Assembly (NCBI RefSeq): GCF_043780375.1
Contig: NZ_JAYWCU010000117.1
Span: forward strand, 1-64,000
Direction of reading: 5' to 3'
Origin: Emticicia sp043780375
GTDB taxonomy: Bacteria; Bacteroidota; Bacteroidia; Cytophagales; Spirosomataceae
DNA length: 64,000 nucleotides
Within the stretch, counting starts at the first letter, position 1; each line of letters opens with the position of its first letter. The notes under the pieces were generated by a model. The model saw nothing but the letters and a program-made list of their open reading frames with translations, did not search any database and had not been told where the DNA came from. A program made the translations under genes and the position numbers. Shown here piece by piece: positions 16,794 to 25,830 of the stretch.

Positions 16794-17861
16794 TCAATAT
16801 TTTGGACATGATAATTCTTTTTTGTTTCTTCTTTTTCGTGGGTTATCTCGTTCAAGGGGTTCTAGCTGATAAGCTATCGAAATTTCGTGAGAACCACCCG
16901 TTGAGAATCCTAAACTCGAAATCGTTACATCATAGCTATAGCCAATTGAAAAATTGTCTTGACGAAAACCTAACAAAAACACCAACGCATCATTATTGGT
17001 ACGAGTAATATTTTTCTTTTTGATAGGGATACCTCTGTACCAAAGACCAGCCGTTAAAGGCGAATATGTAGCATAAAAACCTAAATCTAATTGGTCAAAT
17101 TGTCCTTGTCGTTTGTATAAAAAAGCAGGAGAAATATTAAATTCTTTGTCAGCATTGGCAGCTCCCGAATAAGGGTTTGCCAATGGGATTTTTAAACCCC
17201 CACTTATACTCAATTTTCGAGGTAAACAGTCACCAGTTGGGCAACCAGGAACCGTAGAGCTAATCCCAGAAGCAAGAAAAGAATAGGCTGGTCTATTAAT
17301 GTGGTGTAAGCTAACGCCCAACCAAGTTTTGCTATTATAAAACAATGCCCCACCGCTAAAATCCACAAATTTTATGGGTGTAATATTATTCTTGTCGGCA
17401 AATGGGTCGCTTGATGGATTTCCTGTAAACCCACGATTAGTATATTGGTCGCCAAACGTAAGTCCTAAATAGTCTAAACTTTTATTAGAATATGTTGCTT
17501 GAGCCCCTAAACGCAAGAAATTTTCTTCTCCAATTTGTATTTGGTAAGAATATAATCCACTCACATCGGTACTTTTCAACCGTCCAGGCCCTTGCGAGTC
17601 ATTGACAACCATAATACCTACACCACTATTTAGCTTTTCCAGATAAAGGTCAACCGAAAAGGCTGCCGTTACAAAGTTAGCATTGATAGAAGGCCATTGA
17701 TTACGGTAATTGGCAATCAGACGTGGAGCATAAGCCCCTCCCGCAAATGCAGGATTCTGATATAATGGAGCCGCATAAAACTGCGAAAATTGGGGGTCTT
17801 GAGCTATGCTATTCATGCACACCAAAGACAGGAGGATAATTCCTAAATAAAGTTTTTTCAT
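16794..17861 (-). CDS. PorP/SprF family type IX secretion membrane protein
   Basis: A 355-residue outer-membrane protein. The signal peptide ends NSIAQ, followed at once by the hallmark DPQFSQFYAAPLYQNPAFAGG. The rest is a beta-barrel pattern of alternating residues with the typical SIGYSYD near the C-terminus. PorP/SprF proteins help T9SS clients with type B C-terminal domains reach or stay on the surface. The neighbouring divergent gene at 18144 encodes exactly such a type B protein, so the two form a functional pair, as with SprF and SprB in Flavobacterium. The C-terminal tail of basic residues after the barrel is unusual but short. Confidence 0.92.
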   Translation of the reverse strand: MKKLYLGIILLSLVCMNSIAQDPQFSQFYAAPLYQNPAFAGGAYAPRLIANYRNQWPSINANFVTAAFSVDLYLEKLNSGVGIMVVNDSQGPGRLKSTDVSGLYSYQIQIGEENFLRLGAQATYSNKSLDYLGLTFGDQYTNRGFTGNPSSDPFADKNNITPIKFVDFSGGALFYNSKTWLGVSLHHINRPAYSFLASGISSTVPGCPTGDCLPRKLSISGGLKIPLANPYSGAANADKEFNISPAFLYKRQGQFDQLDLGFYATYSPLTAGLWYRGIPIKKKNITRTNNDALVFLLGFRQDNFSIGYSYDVTISSLGFSTGGSHEISIAYQLEPLERDNPRKRRNKKELSCPKY

Positions 17862-18143
17862 TGCTATATTAAAAGCATCTAACGAAATTATTGTTAAGCA
17901 AATTTCATTCCAAATCTTTAAAAAATACTTATTAAACAGATTTAATAGCCTATTTTACATTTTTTGTAACGTTTATTTGTAAAACTACGTCTTTGTTGTG
18001 TTATTGGTCTTATTATTGATAAATTTTAATTGCCATTCGTTATTTTAATCCTTGATTCAAATAAATTTATTTCAAAGCACGTTTATTTTAAAACCATTAT
18101 CTTAACTTATCCGTTTATCTAATTGCCTAACAATTAACGAATT
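17862..18143. other. Divergent intergenic region between PorP/SprF and the T9SS-B protein
   Basis: 282 bases, AT-rich, which must hold promoters for both genes. No exact TAnnTTTG element was found near either start, and no small gene or hairpin is evident. Confidence 0.4.
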
Positions 18144-20819
18144 ATGCGGGGTCGTATTGGCAACAAACTTAAGATTTTTTTTCTAATTGCCGCAATTTCA
18201 TATACTTCAACCGATTCTTTCGGTCAGTTTTATGTAGGTGGCAAGCTCTGTGTCGGTTCAACGACACCGACAAACCCCTCTTTGCCCCCCACTCAGAATA
18301 CGGATTGTAGCGAACCAACCGCTTTTTTTGATACCGAAAAAAATGCCACTGCCTGGCTTTGGGATTTCGGTGACCTTACTACTACAGCCGATATTTCGAC
18401 CGTTCGTAATCCAAAATATAATTATGCAAGACCAGGGAAATATACTGTAACTTTGACTCATACAGTAAGTGGTGTGCTTCAAGCTCCTCTAACAAAGGAA
18501 ATTACCATTAGTTCTCCACCTACACAACCTTTGTTTTTCAATAAAAAGAAAGGAGATACTACAGTTTGCGATGGTAAAACGCTTAAACTTGACCCATATA
18601 AAAGTCAATTGGGAATAGCACCCAAAGGTGCAAAGTTTTTATGGTTTCCTAAAGGACAAACAACACAAACTATTGATGTAGATTCGGCGGGATGTTATTC
18701 AGTGGAGGTCTTCGACTCGTTAGGTGCGTGTTCTCGAACAGCTCAAATCAATGTTAAGTTTTGTTTGCAACAGTCTGGAGGCGGCGGTTCAGAAAAATGG
18801 TATTTTGGTAAAGGAGCAACTTTAGATTTTCGAACGCAAGGCTCGCCTGTATTACCTAAAGATACGCTTGCAGATTCTGGCGATTTGTTTGGTAAACCCC
18901 AACAAACAGACCCTATTTTTATTCCTGCTGATGCTACAAAAAGCAATCCTATCGATTCGCCTGAAGGTACAGCAATGGTCTATGACCCTTTCGGGGCATT
19001 GCTTTTTTATACCGATGGCGTAAAAGTTTATGGCAAAGATGATAAGCCATTAGCCGCTTTCCCGCCATTAACAAATAGTGATTTGGGTGGAACAAATACT
19101 GCCACACAATCTTCGGTTATTATTCCAAAAAGTGCTTGTAATGAATGCCAACATCACGCTTATTATGTGTTTACAATTAATAAAACAACTGGGTTACTTT
19201 CATACAGTATTATAGATACACGACGAAACAATGGTGAAGGTGCCGTGGTAGAAAAAGATATTCCTGTAAACTTTCAAACATCGCAACGACTTACGGCCAT
19301 AAGAACACAAGACGAAACTGGCTATTTTATTTATTCGCATGATGCAGGAACGAATACTTTTAGGATTTTGAAAATAGATTCGACGGGTACTAAAGAGATT
19401 GTACAAAATATTGGCTTGGTTCATAGCGATACTACAAGCCAAAAAGGTTATATGCGACTTTCGGGTACGGGTGCTAAAATGGCAATAGCGGTTTCGATAG
19501 GTGGTAAAAATTATATCGAAGTGTATGATGTTGACGGAGCAACTGGTCGGTTGGGGAGTTCCCCAATAACAATAGATTTGGGCATAGCTGCACCACCTTA
19601 TGTTTATGGTGTTGAGTTTTCGGAAGATGAACAAAAACTATATATTACACTTCGTGGAAACCCAAAAAAAGGAGAAACTTCTTATTTATATCAGCTAAAT
19701 CTCAATTTAAAAGACCCTGTTCAGATTGCTTCCAAAAAGATAGAAATTGATAAATCAAAAACACAGGCTTATGGAGCTTTGCAAATGGGGCCGATTAGTG
19801 GTGTAGGAAAAAAATTTATTTATATGGCTGTTGATGGTAGTCGTATTTTACCATATATCTCAGAACCTGATTTTGTTGGAAATGCCAGTTTTGTTGGTTA
19901 TCAACCAATTAATTCTGGTTTTGGGGCCGATGTGCTGGGTAACAGTGGTTTTGGTTTTCCAAATGTTATACAAGCTAAACCTAAGCAAGAAGGTGAAGGG
20001 CTTAGTGCAACTTATACAGGAACATGCCAAGGATTACCAACGGTTTTTGAAACTGAAGGGGTGTGTAGCCCAATGAAAGGCGAAGTAACTTGGGATTTTG
20101 GCGATGGCACAGCAGGAACAGGCAAAAGCACTTCGCACACCTACGAAAAATCAGGAAGATATATTGTTAAACTAACTGTTGTAGTTTATTCCGAAACAGT
20201 TATTAGTAAAAATGTAAATATTCCGATTTTAGGAAATACTTTAAAAGAAAAATGTAAAGAGTTTAATGTAACCGATACGCTATATATTAAGCCCTCGCCA
20301 GTGCTAAACTTGCCTGATTCGGCATTTGTTTGTGTCATAGAAGGGGCTACTTTATTACTCGATCCTAAGATTCAGCGAGCATATAACCCTATCTACCTCT
20401 GGAATCCAACCAAAGAAACAACGCCTACCATTACTATCAGTGCATTAGGCAATTATAGTGTAAAAGCAACCAATAAATTTGCTAATAATACAACTTGTGC
20501 TGCCACCGATAAGATACAAATAAAAGAAGGCTGCGAACCTCGTCTTTTTACACCCGAAATTTTCACTGCCAATAAAGATAATCTCAATGAAAGGTTTGAG
20601 ATTCCAAATGCTCATATCACTGACTTTGAGTTGAGAATCTTCAATCGCTGGGGAGAAATAATTTTTGAATCGAACGACCCAGACCGCTTGTGGGACGGCA
20701 CATATCATGGCAAAGTTATGGCTCCGATGATGTATGCCTTTGTGGTAAGCTATAAAAGTAAATATTTCCCTTACAGAGAAAAAATAACTCGTCGTGGTGG
20801 AATTATGCTAATCAATTAA
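18144..20819 (+). CDS. Large secreted PKD-domain protein with T9SS type B sorting domain
   Basis: An 891-residue exported protein. A signal peptide (first 28 residues) precedes a PKD-like domain (WLWDFGDLTTTADI near residue 70). A long central region resembles a beta-propeller, with repeats such as YDVDGATGRLGSSP. A second PKD domain has VTWDFGDGTAGTG near 650. The C-terminal gliding-motility type domain starts FTPEIFTANKDNLNERFEI, with the FNRWGEIIFES core and the terminal DGTYHGKVMAPMMYAFVV. That domain sends proteins through T9SS with PorP/SprF help. The divergent neighbour is PorP/SprF. The role is probably adhesion or surface structure; no enzymatic motif is visible. Confidence 0.87.
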   Translation: MRGRIGNKLKIFFLIAAISYTSTDSFGQFYVGGKLCVGSTTPTNPSLPPTQNTDCSEPTAFFDTEKNATAWLWDFGDLTTTADISTVRNPKYNYARPGKYTVTLTHTVSGVLQAPLTKEITISSPPTQPLFFNKKKGDTTVCDGKTLKLDPYKSQLGIAPKGAKFLWFPKGQTTQTIDVDSAGCYSVEVFDSLGACSRTAQINVKFCLQQSGGGGSEKWYFGKGATLDFRTQGSPVLPKDTLADSGDLFGKPQQTDPIFIPADATKSNPIDSPEGTAMVYDPFGALLFYTDGVKVYGKDDKPLAAFPPLTNSDLGGTNTATQSSVIIPKSACNECQHHAYYVFTINKTTGLLSYSIIDTRRNNGEGAVVEKDIPVNFQTSQRLTAIRTQDETGYFIYSHDAGTNTFRILKIDSTGTKEIVQNIGLVHSDTTSQKGYMRLSGTGAKMAIAVSIGGKNYIEVYDVDGATGRLGSSPITIDLGIAAPPYVYGVEFSEDEQKLYITLRGNPKKGETSYLYQLNLNLKDPVQIASKKIEIDKSKTQAYGALQMGPISGVGKKFIYMAVDGSRILPYISEPDFVGNASFVGYQPINSGFGADVLGNSGFGFPNVIQAKPKQEGEGLSATYTGTCQGLPTVFETEGVCSPMKGEVTWDFGDGTAGTGKSTSHTYEKSGRYIVKLTVVVYSETVISKNVNIPILGNTLKEKCKEFNVTDTLYIKPSPVLNLPDSAFVCVIEGATLLLDPKIQRAYNPIYLWNPTKETTPTITISALGNYSVKATNKFANNTTCAATDKIQIKEGCEPRLFTPEIFTANKDNLNERFEIPNAHITDFELRIFNRWGEIIFESNDPDRLWDGTYHGKVMAPMMYAFVVSYKSKYFPYREKITRRGGIMLIN

Positions 20820-20836
20820 TTCTCACGAAAAAATCG

Positions 20837-20844
20837 TATATTTG
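20837..20844 (+). promoter_or_regulatory. Probable -7 element of ruvB
   Basis: TATATTTG matches TAnnTTTG and ends 34 bases before the ruvB ATG at 20879, giving the gene its own promoter right behind the T9SS-B stop. Confidence 0.55.
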
Positions 20845-20878
20845 GGCTTCTAAAAAAGTAGAAAACTCCCCCGATTTC

Positions 20879-21904
20879 ATGCGACAAGATTATATCACAG
20901 GCGATAACGAAGCCCTTTCTCCCATCGAAAAAGAAATCGAAAAAGCATTACGTCCGCTTTCATTCGACGATTTTACAGGACAAGATAAGATTTTAGAAAA
21001 CCTGAAAATCTTTGTTTTGGCTGCCAAACAACGAAAAGAAGCCCTCGACCATGTATTACTTCATGGGCCTCCAGGATTGGGTAAAACCACACTTTCTAAT
21101 ATCATTTCTAACGAATTAGGGGCAAATATCAAAATAACATCTGGGCCTGTTTTAGACAAACCCAGTGATTTAGCAGGACTTTTGACCAATTTAGAGCCTT
21201 TCGATGTTCTTTTTATTGATGAAATTCATCGCCTAAATCCAGTTGTTGAAGAATACTTGTATTCGGCAATGGAAGATTATAAAATTGACATTATGCTCGA
21301 TTCGGGTCCAAATGCTCGAAGTGTGCAGATTGGCTTGAATCCTTTTACACTCATTGGGGCTACTACTCGTTCAGGCTTGCTTACATCACCTTTGCGAGCT
21401 CGATTTGGCATTAATTCTCGCTTAGAATATTACGATGCTGTACTGCTTACTAAAATTGTAAAACGCTCTGCTCTTATCCTTAATATGCCCATTGAAGATG
21501 AAGGTGCTTTTGAAATTGCACGTAGAAGTCGTGGAACTCCTCGTATTGCGAATAATCTATTGCGTAGAACCAGAGATTTTGCCCAAGTAAAAGGCGATGG
21601 AAGAATTACGATTGCTATTGCCGAAATGGCATTAACAGCATTGGATGTTGATCAGGATGGATTAGACGATATGGACAATAGAATTTTGCTTACCATCATT
21701 GAGAAGTTTAAAGGCGGACCCGTGGGTTTATCGACCATTGCTACCGCTGTGGGCGAAGAAGCAGAAACGATTGAAGAGGTTTATGAGCCATTTTTGATTC
21801 AAGAAGGTTATTTAAAACGCACTGCAAGAGGACGTGAAGCCACCGAAAAAGCATTTAAACATTTGAATATCTTGCCAAGATATAAGGCTGGAGAGCTTTT
21901 TTAA
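20879..21904 (+). CDS. ruvB: Holliday junction branch migration DNA helicase RuvB
   Basis: A 341-residue AAA+ ATPase motor that drives branch migration of Holliday junctions with RuvA and feeds RuvC. Walker A is GPPGLGKTT near residue 60, Walker B is DEIH near 113, and sensor 1 is GATTRSG near 160. The C-terminal winged-helix DNA-binding domain contains GGPVGLSTIA and the end LPRYKAGELF. The length is typical. It is convergent with the YraN gene, with only 10 bp between the stops. ruvA and ruvC are not in the window. Confidence 0.96.
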   Translation: MRQDYITGDNEALSPIEKEIEKALRPLSFDDFTGQDKILENLKIFVLAAKQRKEALDHVLLHGPPGLGKTTLSNIISNELGANIKITSGPVLDKPSDLAGLLTNLEPFDVLFIDEIHRLNPVVEEYLYSAMEDYKIDIMLDSGPNARSVQIGLNPFTLIGATTRSGLLTSPLRARFGINSRLEYYDAVLLTKIVKRSALILNMPIEDEGAFEIARRSRGTPRIANNLLRRTRDFAQVKGDGRITIAIAEMALTALDVDQDGLDDMDNRILLTIIEKFKGGPVGLSTIATAVGEEAETIEEVYEPFLIQEGYLKRTARGREATEKAFKHLNILPRYKAGELF

Positions 21905-21914
21905 ACTTATTTAC

Positions 21915-22265
21915 TCAAAAAAAAGCATCTTCAAATTGTATTATTTCAAAGTTTTCGCCGACAGTGATTGCAATAATATCAAATCGAACATTTCCGTGCC
22001 AATCTTTCTGATAAATGTAGTTTTCTGCAGTTTTGATGATTAGATTGGCTTTGTTTTTGGAAATAGTTTGTTCGGGGAAACCATGCGTAACCTCCGACCT
22101 TGCACGCACCTCTACAAAAACCAACCAACCATCTTTTTTTGCAATAACATCAATCTCTCCCTTGCCAAAAGTATAGTTTTGGTCAAGGATTTCATAGCCT
22201 TTTTTTGTCAAAAATTTGACAGCCATTGCTTCGGCTTTATTGCCTGTGTCGTTGTGTTCTGCCAT
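21915..22265 (-). CDS. YraN family (UPF0102) endonuclease-like protein
   Basis: A 116-residue protein of the YraN/UPF0102 family, which has a restriction-endonuclease-like fold. The typical features are GNKAEAMAVKFLTKKGYEIL at the N-terminus and the putative active-site segment GEIDVIAKKDGWLVFVEVRAR, with the Asp and Glu-x-Lys-like arrangement. The biochemical role in bacteria is unsettled; links to recombination and DNA repair have been suggested. It is convergent with ruvB. Confidence 0.9.
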   Translation of the reverse strand: MAEHNDTGNKAEAMAVKFLTKKGYEILDQNYTFGKGEIDVIAKKDGWLVFVEVRARSEVTHGFPEQTISKNKANLIIKTAENYIYQKDWHGNVRFDIIAITVGENFEIIQFEDAFF

Positions 22266-22282
22266 TTAAACAATGAGTGTGC

Positions 22283-22295
22283 GGAACGCTGCCCG
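22283..22295. repeat. Degenerate copy of the GC-rich 15-bp repeat
   Basis: GGAACGCTGCCCG lies in the intergenic space upstream of the YraN gene and differs from the main unit by one base over 13. Confidence 0.6.
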
Positions 22296-22369
22296 TTTTG
22301 AATGAGTGAATAATGTAAAAGCATTCCTCTAAAATTCAAGCAAATCAAAACAATCCTTCACAATCAAGG

Positions 22370-23026
22370 TTAAAGTTCCGCAATGACCGTTTCACCACCG
22401 ACTGGTTTATCATCAATATTGACCAAAATCTTGGCATCTAAAGGCAGAAAAATATCAATTCTTGACCCAAATTTTATGAAGCCAAACTCTGATCCTTGCT
22501 CAACGGCTTGTCCTTCTTTCACATACCAACAAATTCTTCGAGCCAAAGCACCAGCAATTTGACGAAATAAAACCTCTGTTCCATTATGATGCTTCACTAC
22601 AATCGTAGTACGCTCATTTTCTGTACTTGACTTTGGATGCCAAGCTACTAAGTATTTTCCTGCATGATATTTTACGTAGGTAACTATGCCTGCTATCGGG
22701 TTGAAGTTGATATGGACATTCAAAGGCGACATAAAAATAGAAACTTGTCGGCGTGGCCCCTTAAAATATTCTGTTTCAATAACTTCTTCAATTACTACAA
22801 CTTTCCCGTCGGCGGGAGCAATCACATATTTTGGATTAATAATGGTGGTTCGTGTTGGTTTACGAAAAAACTGTATAACTATGGCGAATAAAAATATACT
22901 TACAATTAATAGTAATGTGTGTAAAATGGTTTGTTCAGGCAAAAAATATCTCAAAATAGCATTTGCTATTATTAGTCCAATAATTGTCAATGAAATCGTT
23001 CCCGTACCTTCTTTATGAAGTGTCAT
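22370..23026 (-). CDS. psd: Phosphatidylserine decarboxylase (PSD-A type)
   Basis: A 218-residue membrane-associated proenzyme that makes phosphatidylethanolamine from phosphatidylserine. Two N-terminal hydrophobic helices precede the catalytic domain, with PADGKVVVIEE near residue 92 and MSPLNVHINFNP near 130. The self-cleavage site is the Gly-Ser of KFGSRIDIFLP near residue 193, where the Ser becomes the pyruvoyl group. This is the short PSD-A form common in Bacteroidota. A TATATTTG -7 element lies upstream on the - strand. The phosphatidylserine synthase gene is not adjacent within the window. Confidence 0.92.
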   Translation of the reverse strand: MTLHKEGTGTISLTIIGLIIANAILRYFLPEQTILHTLLLIVSIFLFAIVIQFFRKPTRTTIINPKYVIAPADGKVVVIEEVIETEYFKGPRRQVSIFMSPLNVHINFNPIAGIVTYVKYHAGKYLVAWHPKSSTENERTTIVVKHHNGTEVLFRQIAGALARRICWYVKEGQAVEQGSEFGFIKFGSRIDIFLPLDAKILVNIDDKPVGGETVIAEL

Positions 23027-23055
23027 TTTTTGAGGTGTTTAGTTTTTTAGAACCG

Positions 23056-23063
23056 CAAATATA
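23056..23063 (-). promoter_or_regulatory. Probable -7 element of psd
   Basis: The - strand reads TATATTTG, matching TAnnTTTG, 29 bases before the psd start codon. Confidence 0.5.
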
Positions 23064-23124
23064 ATCAAACAATGTTTTTACGTTATCTTCACAGCTCAAA
23101 TATTTATTATCCGTGTGAACAAGC

Positions 23125-23133
23125 TGTGGATAA
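23125..23133 (-). promoter_or_regulatory. DnaA-box-like 9-mer
   Basis: The - strand reads TTATCCACA, a perfect DnaA box. A single 9-mer can occur by chance; another exact copy lies inside a coding gene at 30001-30009. Confidence 0.3.
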
Positions 23134-23138
23134 ATTGG

Positions 23139-23154
23139 TGTTTCACGTGGAAAA
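23139..23154 (-). promoter_or_regulatory. parS-like ParB binding site
   Basis: The - strand reads TTTTCCACGTGAAACA. Against the widely conserved parS consensus TGTTNCACGTGAAACA it differs only at position 2. It lies in the gap between the divergent psd and TPR-protein genes, where a chromosomal parS would be tolerated. No parA or parB gene is nearby. If real, the window is probably in the origin-proximal part of the chromosome. Confidence 0.55.
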
Positions 23155-23169
23155 ACTCTTTATATTTTT

Positions 23170-25746
23170 ATGCAAAAACTCTTTTTTTGGCAAAATTGGC
23201 TTAAAACCGAACGATTTAGTTTTCTTTCTATTCTAATAATTCTACTTTTCTCAATTACTCTTTTGGGTATTTATTGGATTCGTGGACTCGAAAATGTATT
23301 ACATTGGGACATTTTGAGCGAACTTGATGAAATTCCAACAGCTTTAGATTCTTTTTCTGACGGAATACAGAACGCCGCCCGTTTAAAATTTACTGTTAAT
23401 GGCAATGCTTATATAGTAAAAGAACGGTTTTTGGCTTCGGCAATGTCAATAAATATGCTTGCTAATTATGTGTTTTTAGGTTTATTTATTTTCGGATTGA
23501 ATCTTTTACTTGTTGCTTTTTCGAGCATGAGCCGTTATTGGTTTTTGGGTGGAATGATAGTTTTGGCGGGAGTATTTATAACCTTTCACTTAGAAAATAT
23601 TTTTAACATTATCAATCAAGTAGCTTTTTTAGGAGCTTTTGGTGTTTTTGCTGGTTCGGCTTTTTATTTTAATACATTCGCTCCTCAAACAAATTTTCTC
23701 AAAAAGTTGCTTTCGTTTCTTGTCTTGACAATTATCTCCATTATTTTAGTTACTTTCTCAACTAAAATACCTCAGCCAGCCTTGGCAATTGCTTCTTATG
23801 GTTTACTTTCGGCAATTACCTTGACCGCCATATTTATTATATTTATTTCGCATGAAATATTGGCAGGGTTGGTTTGGGTGGTTTCAAATTCGGGCGTAAA
23901 AAACCGTAATCATTTGCCACAATTTTTAATCATATCGAGCATTTATTTACTAAATGTATTAATGATTTTTCTTGAAAAATCTCAATACATCAACTGGAAC
24001 ATTCTTTCCATTAATCCTTTGGTTTTATACTTGTTTTCGCTTGTATTGGGCATTTGGGGTTTTAGAAATTATTGCGAACAAGCAAATTTCTTCAATTTTC
24101 GCACCATTGGTTCGTGGCTTTTTTTAGGAATGGCTATTATTTCTACGGCAACAATTGGCTTTGCTTTCGCCACAGCCAATGACCCTCTTATCGAAGCAAT
24201 CGCAGATTTTATATCATACGCACATTTGGCAATGGGTTTGGCATTTTTTCTGTATGTTTTGATCAATTTTGTTCAACCCTTGCAAAAAGGCTTAGAAGTA
24301 CACAAAATAATGTATAAACCTAAGTTTTTTGAATTAATGCTTTTTCGCATGGCGGCGGTTATTATAGTATTCGTACTTATTTCCTCCAAAAGTTACAATA
24401 ATTATTATCAAACAAAAGCCGGTTATTATAATACCATTGGTGATTTTTATACTGCCGAAAACGATGCTCCGTTTGCCGAAACATTTTATAAAGAAGCCCT
24501 ACATTTTGATATCAGAAACCATAAATCAAATTATGCTTTAGCTTCCTTGGCAATAAACTCCAACGATAAAGAAAATACAGGTCTTTTCCTGAAAAATGCT
24601 TTAGAGAAAAACCCAAGTCCGTTTGCATATATTGGTTTGAGTAAGGTTTTGCAGGAAAAGGATATGTTTTTTGATGCTTTGTTTTCGATGCGTGAAGGCG
24701 TAAGTAAATTCCCTAAAAACCAACAATTGCTAACTAACCTTGCTTTTTTGTATGAAAAAAGTAAGATTACAGATTCCACGCTTCATTATTTGACTTTGGC
24801 GAAGGAAAACTGTACACAATGCGATTTGGCAGAAACAAATTTATTAGCCTATCATTTAAAACATGGCAGCCAAAAAACAGAAGATTTGAATAAATTAGTA
24901 TTTGATAAAGAAAAATCGACTTATTTGAGTCTTCAGGCGAATCGGGCTGCATTAAATAAAAAATTAAAACGTGATGCTTCTACTAATCTTGAACTTGCCC
25001 CAGATTCGGCTCTGAATGTGAGCCAATTTGCTTTACTTTATAATTTAGCTTCGTTCAATAATCGCCAGTTTCCTTATTCGAGTAAAGATTTGCAAAACAT
25101 TCAGCGAAAAGAAGCCAATAATTCATTTTATGAAGACTTAGAGTTTGCGGTTTCGGCGAGGAACTTTTTCAAAGAAAATAAATTAGAGGGTATGAAACAG
25201 CTTTCGGTTTTGGCAAATGACTCAACAAAACATAAAGTTTTGTATAATCAAGTGGCGGGAATGTGGTTTTTGCAACAGGGCGTTTATGACAAAGCGGTTG
25301 CCTATTTGATTAAAGCAGGAGATTTTTCTTCGGTAGAAATTTTACAAAAACAAGATTATAAAAAAACGATTAACGATTTTCAAATAGCTCAAGCAGCAGA
25401 ATTATTGGCAAATACCAAAACCAAAGCCGAATTTGATAAAGTTTTAGCAGAAAACCCTCTAAACCCATTTGTTTTAAGCAAAGTTTTAGACTTTTATAAT
25501 ACAACTTTAAAAAAGCCGAATGATGCGTATAACTACATTTTTAAAGCCATTGAGGTGAATGATAATTCCGTAGAATTATGGAAACTTTATACCCAACAAT
25601 CGCTCAAAATCGGCATGGCTGACTACGCCGAAGATGGTTTATTAAAGTTAAAACAGTTGGCTACTCCTGCCGATTATCAAGCGTTTCTTTCCACCTATCA
25701 AGCCCAAAAAGCATTGATGGAAAAAAGTAAGGACGGTTTTAATTGA
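23170..25746 (+). CDS. Large membrane protein with C-terminal TPR repeats, function unknown
   Basis: An 858-residue protein. About residues 1-420 contain roughly 12 hydrophobic helices in a polytopic membrane arrangement. Residues 425 onward are soluble, helical and TPR-like, with recurring patterns such as AETFYKEALHFDIRNHKSNY and AVAYLIKAGDFSS. It belongs to no family that can be named from motifs. The topology suggests a membrane platform with a TPR arm for protein-protein contacts. The stretch at residues 68-72 (Q-N-A-A-R) is encoded by a partial copy of the GC-rich repeat. It is divergent from psd, and the parS-like site is in its upstream region. Confidence 0.7.
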   Translation: MQKLFFWQNWLKTERFSFLSILIILLFSITLLGIYWIRGLENVLHWDILSELDEIPTALDSFSDGIQNAARLKFTVNGNAYIVKERFLASAMSINMLANYVFLGLFIFGLNLLLVAFSSMSRYWFLGGMIVLAGVFITFHLENIFNIINQVAFLGAFGVFAGSAFYFNTFAPQTNFLKKLLSFLVLTIISIILVTFSTKIPQPALAIASYGLLSAITLTAIFIIFISHEILAGLVWVVSNSGVKNRNHLPQFLIISSIYLLNVLMIFLEKSQYINWNILSINPLVLYLFSLVLGIWGFRNYCEQANFFNFRTIGSWLFLGMAIISTATIGFAFATANDPLIEAIADFISYAHLAMGLAFFLYVLINFVQPLQKGLEVHKIMYKPKFFELMLFRMAAVIIVFVLISSKSYNNYYQTKAGYYNTIGDFYTAENDAPFAETFYKEALHFDIRNHKSNYALASLAINSNDKENTGLFLKNALEKNPSPFAYIGLSKVLQEKDMFFDALFSMREGVSKFPKNQQLLTNLAFLYEKSKITDSTLHYLTLAKENCTQCDLAETNLLAYHLKHGSQKTEDLNKLVFDKEKSTYLSLQANRAALNKKLKRDASTNLELAPDSALNVSQFALLYNLASFNNRQFPYSSKDLQNIQRKEANNSFYEDLEFAVSARNFFKENKLEGMKQLSVLANDSTKHKVLYNQVAGMWFLQQGVYDKAVAYLIKAGDFSSVEILQKQDYKKTINDFQIAQAAELLANTKTKAEFDKVLAENPLNPFVLSKVLDFYNTTLKKPNDAYNYIFKAIEVNDNSVELWKLYTQQSLKIGMADYAEDGLLKLKQLATPADYQAFLSTYQAQKALMEKSKDGFN
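23370..23381. repeat. Partial copy of the GC-rich repeat inside a coding region
   Basis: GAACGCCGCCCG, read in the frame giving Asn-Ala-Ala-Arg, sits in the large TPR membrane protein. Confidence 0.5.
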
Positions 25747-25830
25747 TTCTATAAATTTGGATTCATAAAAACTTAAACGTGCCTTGCTTTCAAATTTTAG
25801 CTCCGCACGAAAATCAATAGGGTCTTCTGT

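Noticed and set aside
23027..23169. Replication origin between psd and the TPR protein
   Set aside because: Only one perfect DnaA box and no cluster or unwinding region; another perfect box occurs in a coding gene at 30001, so a single box is not evidence.
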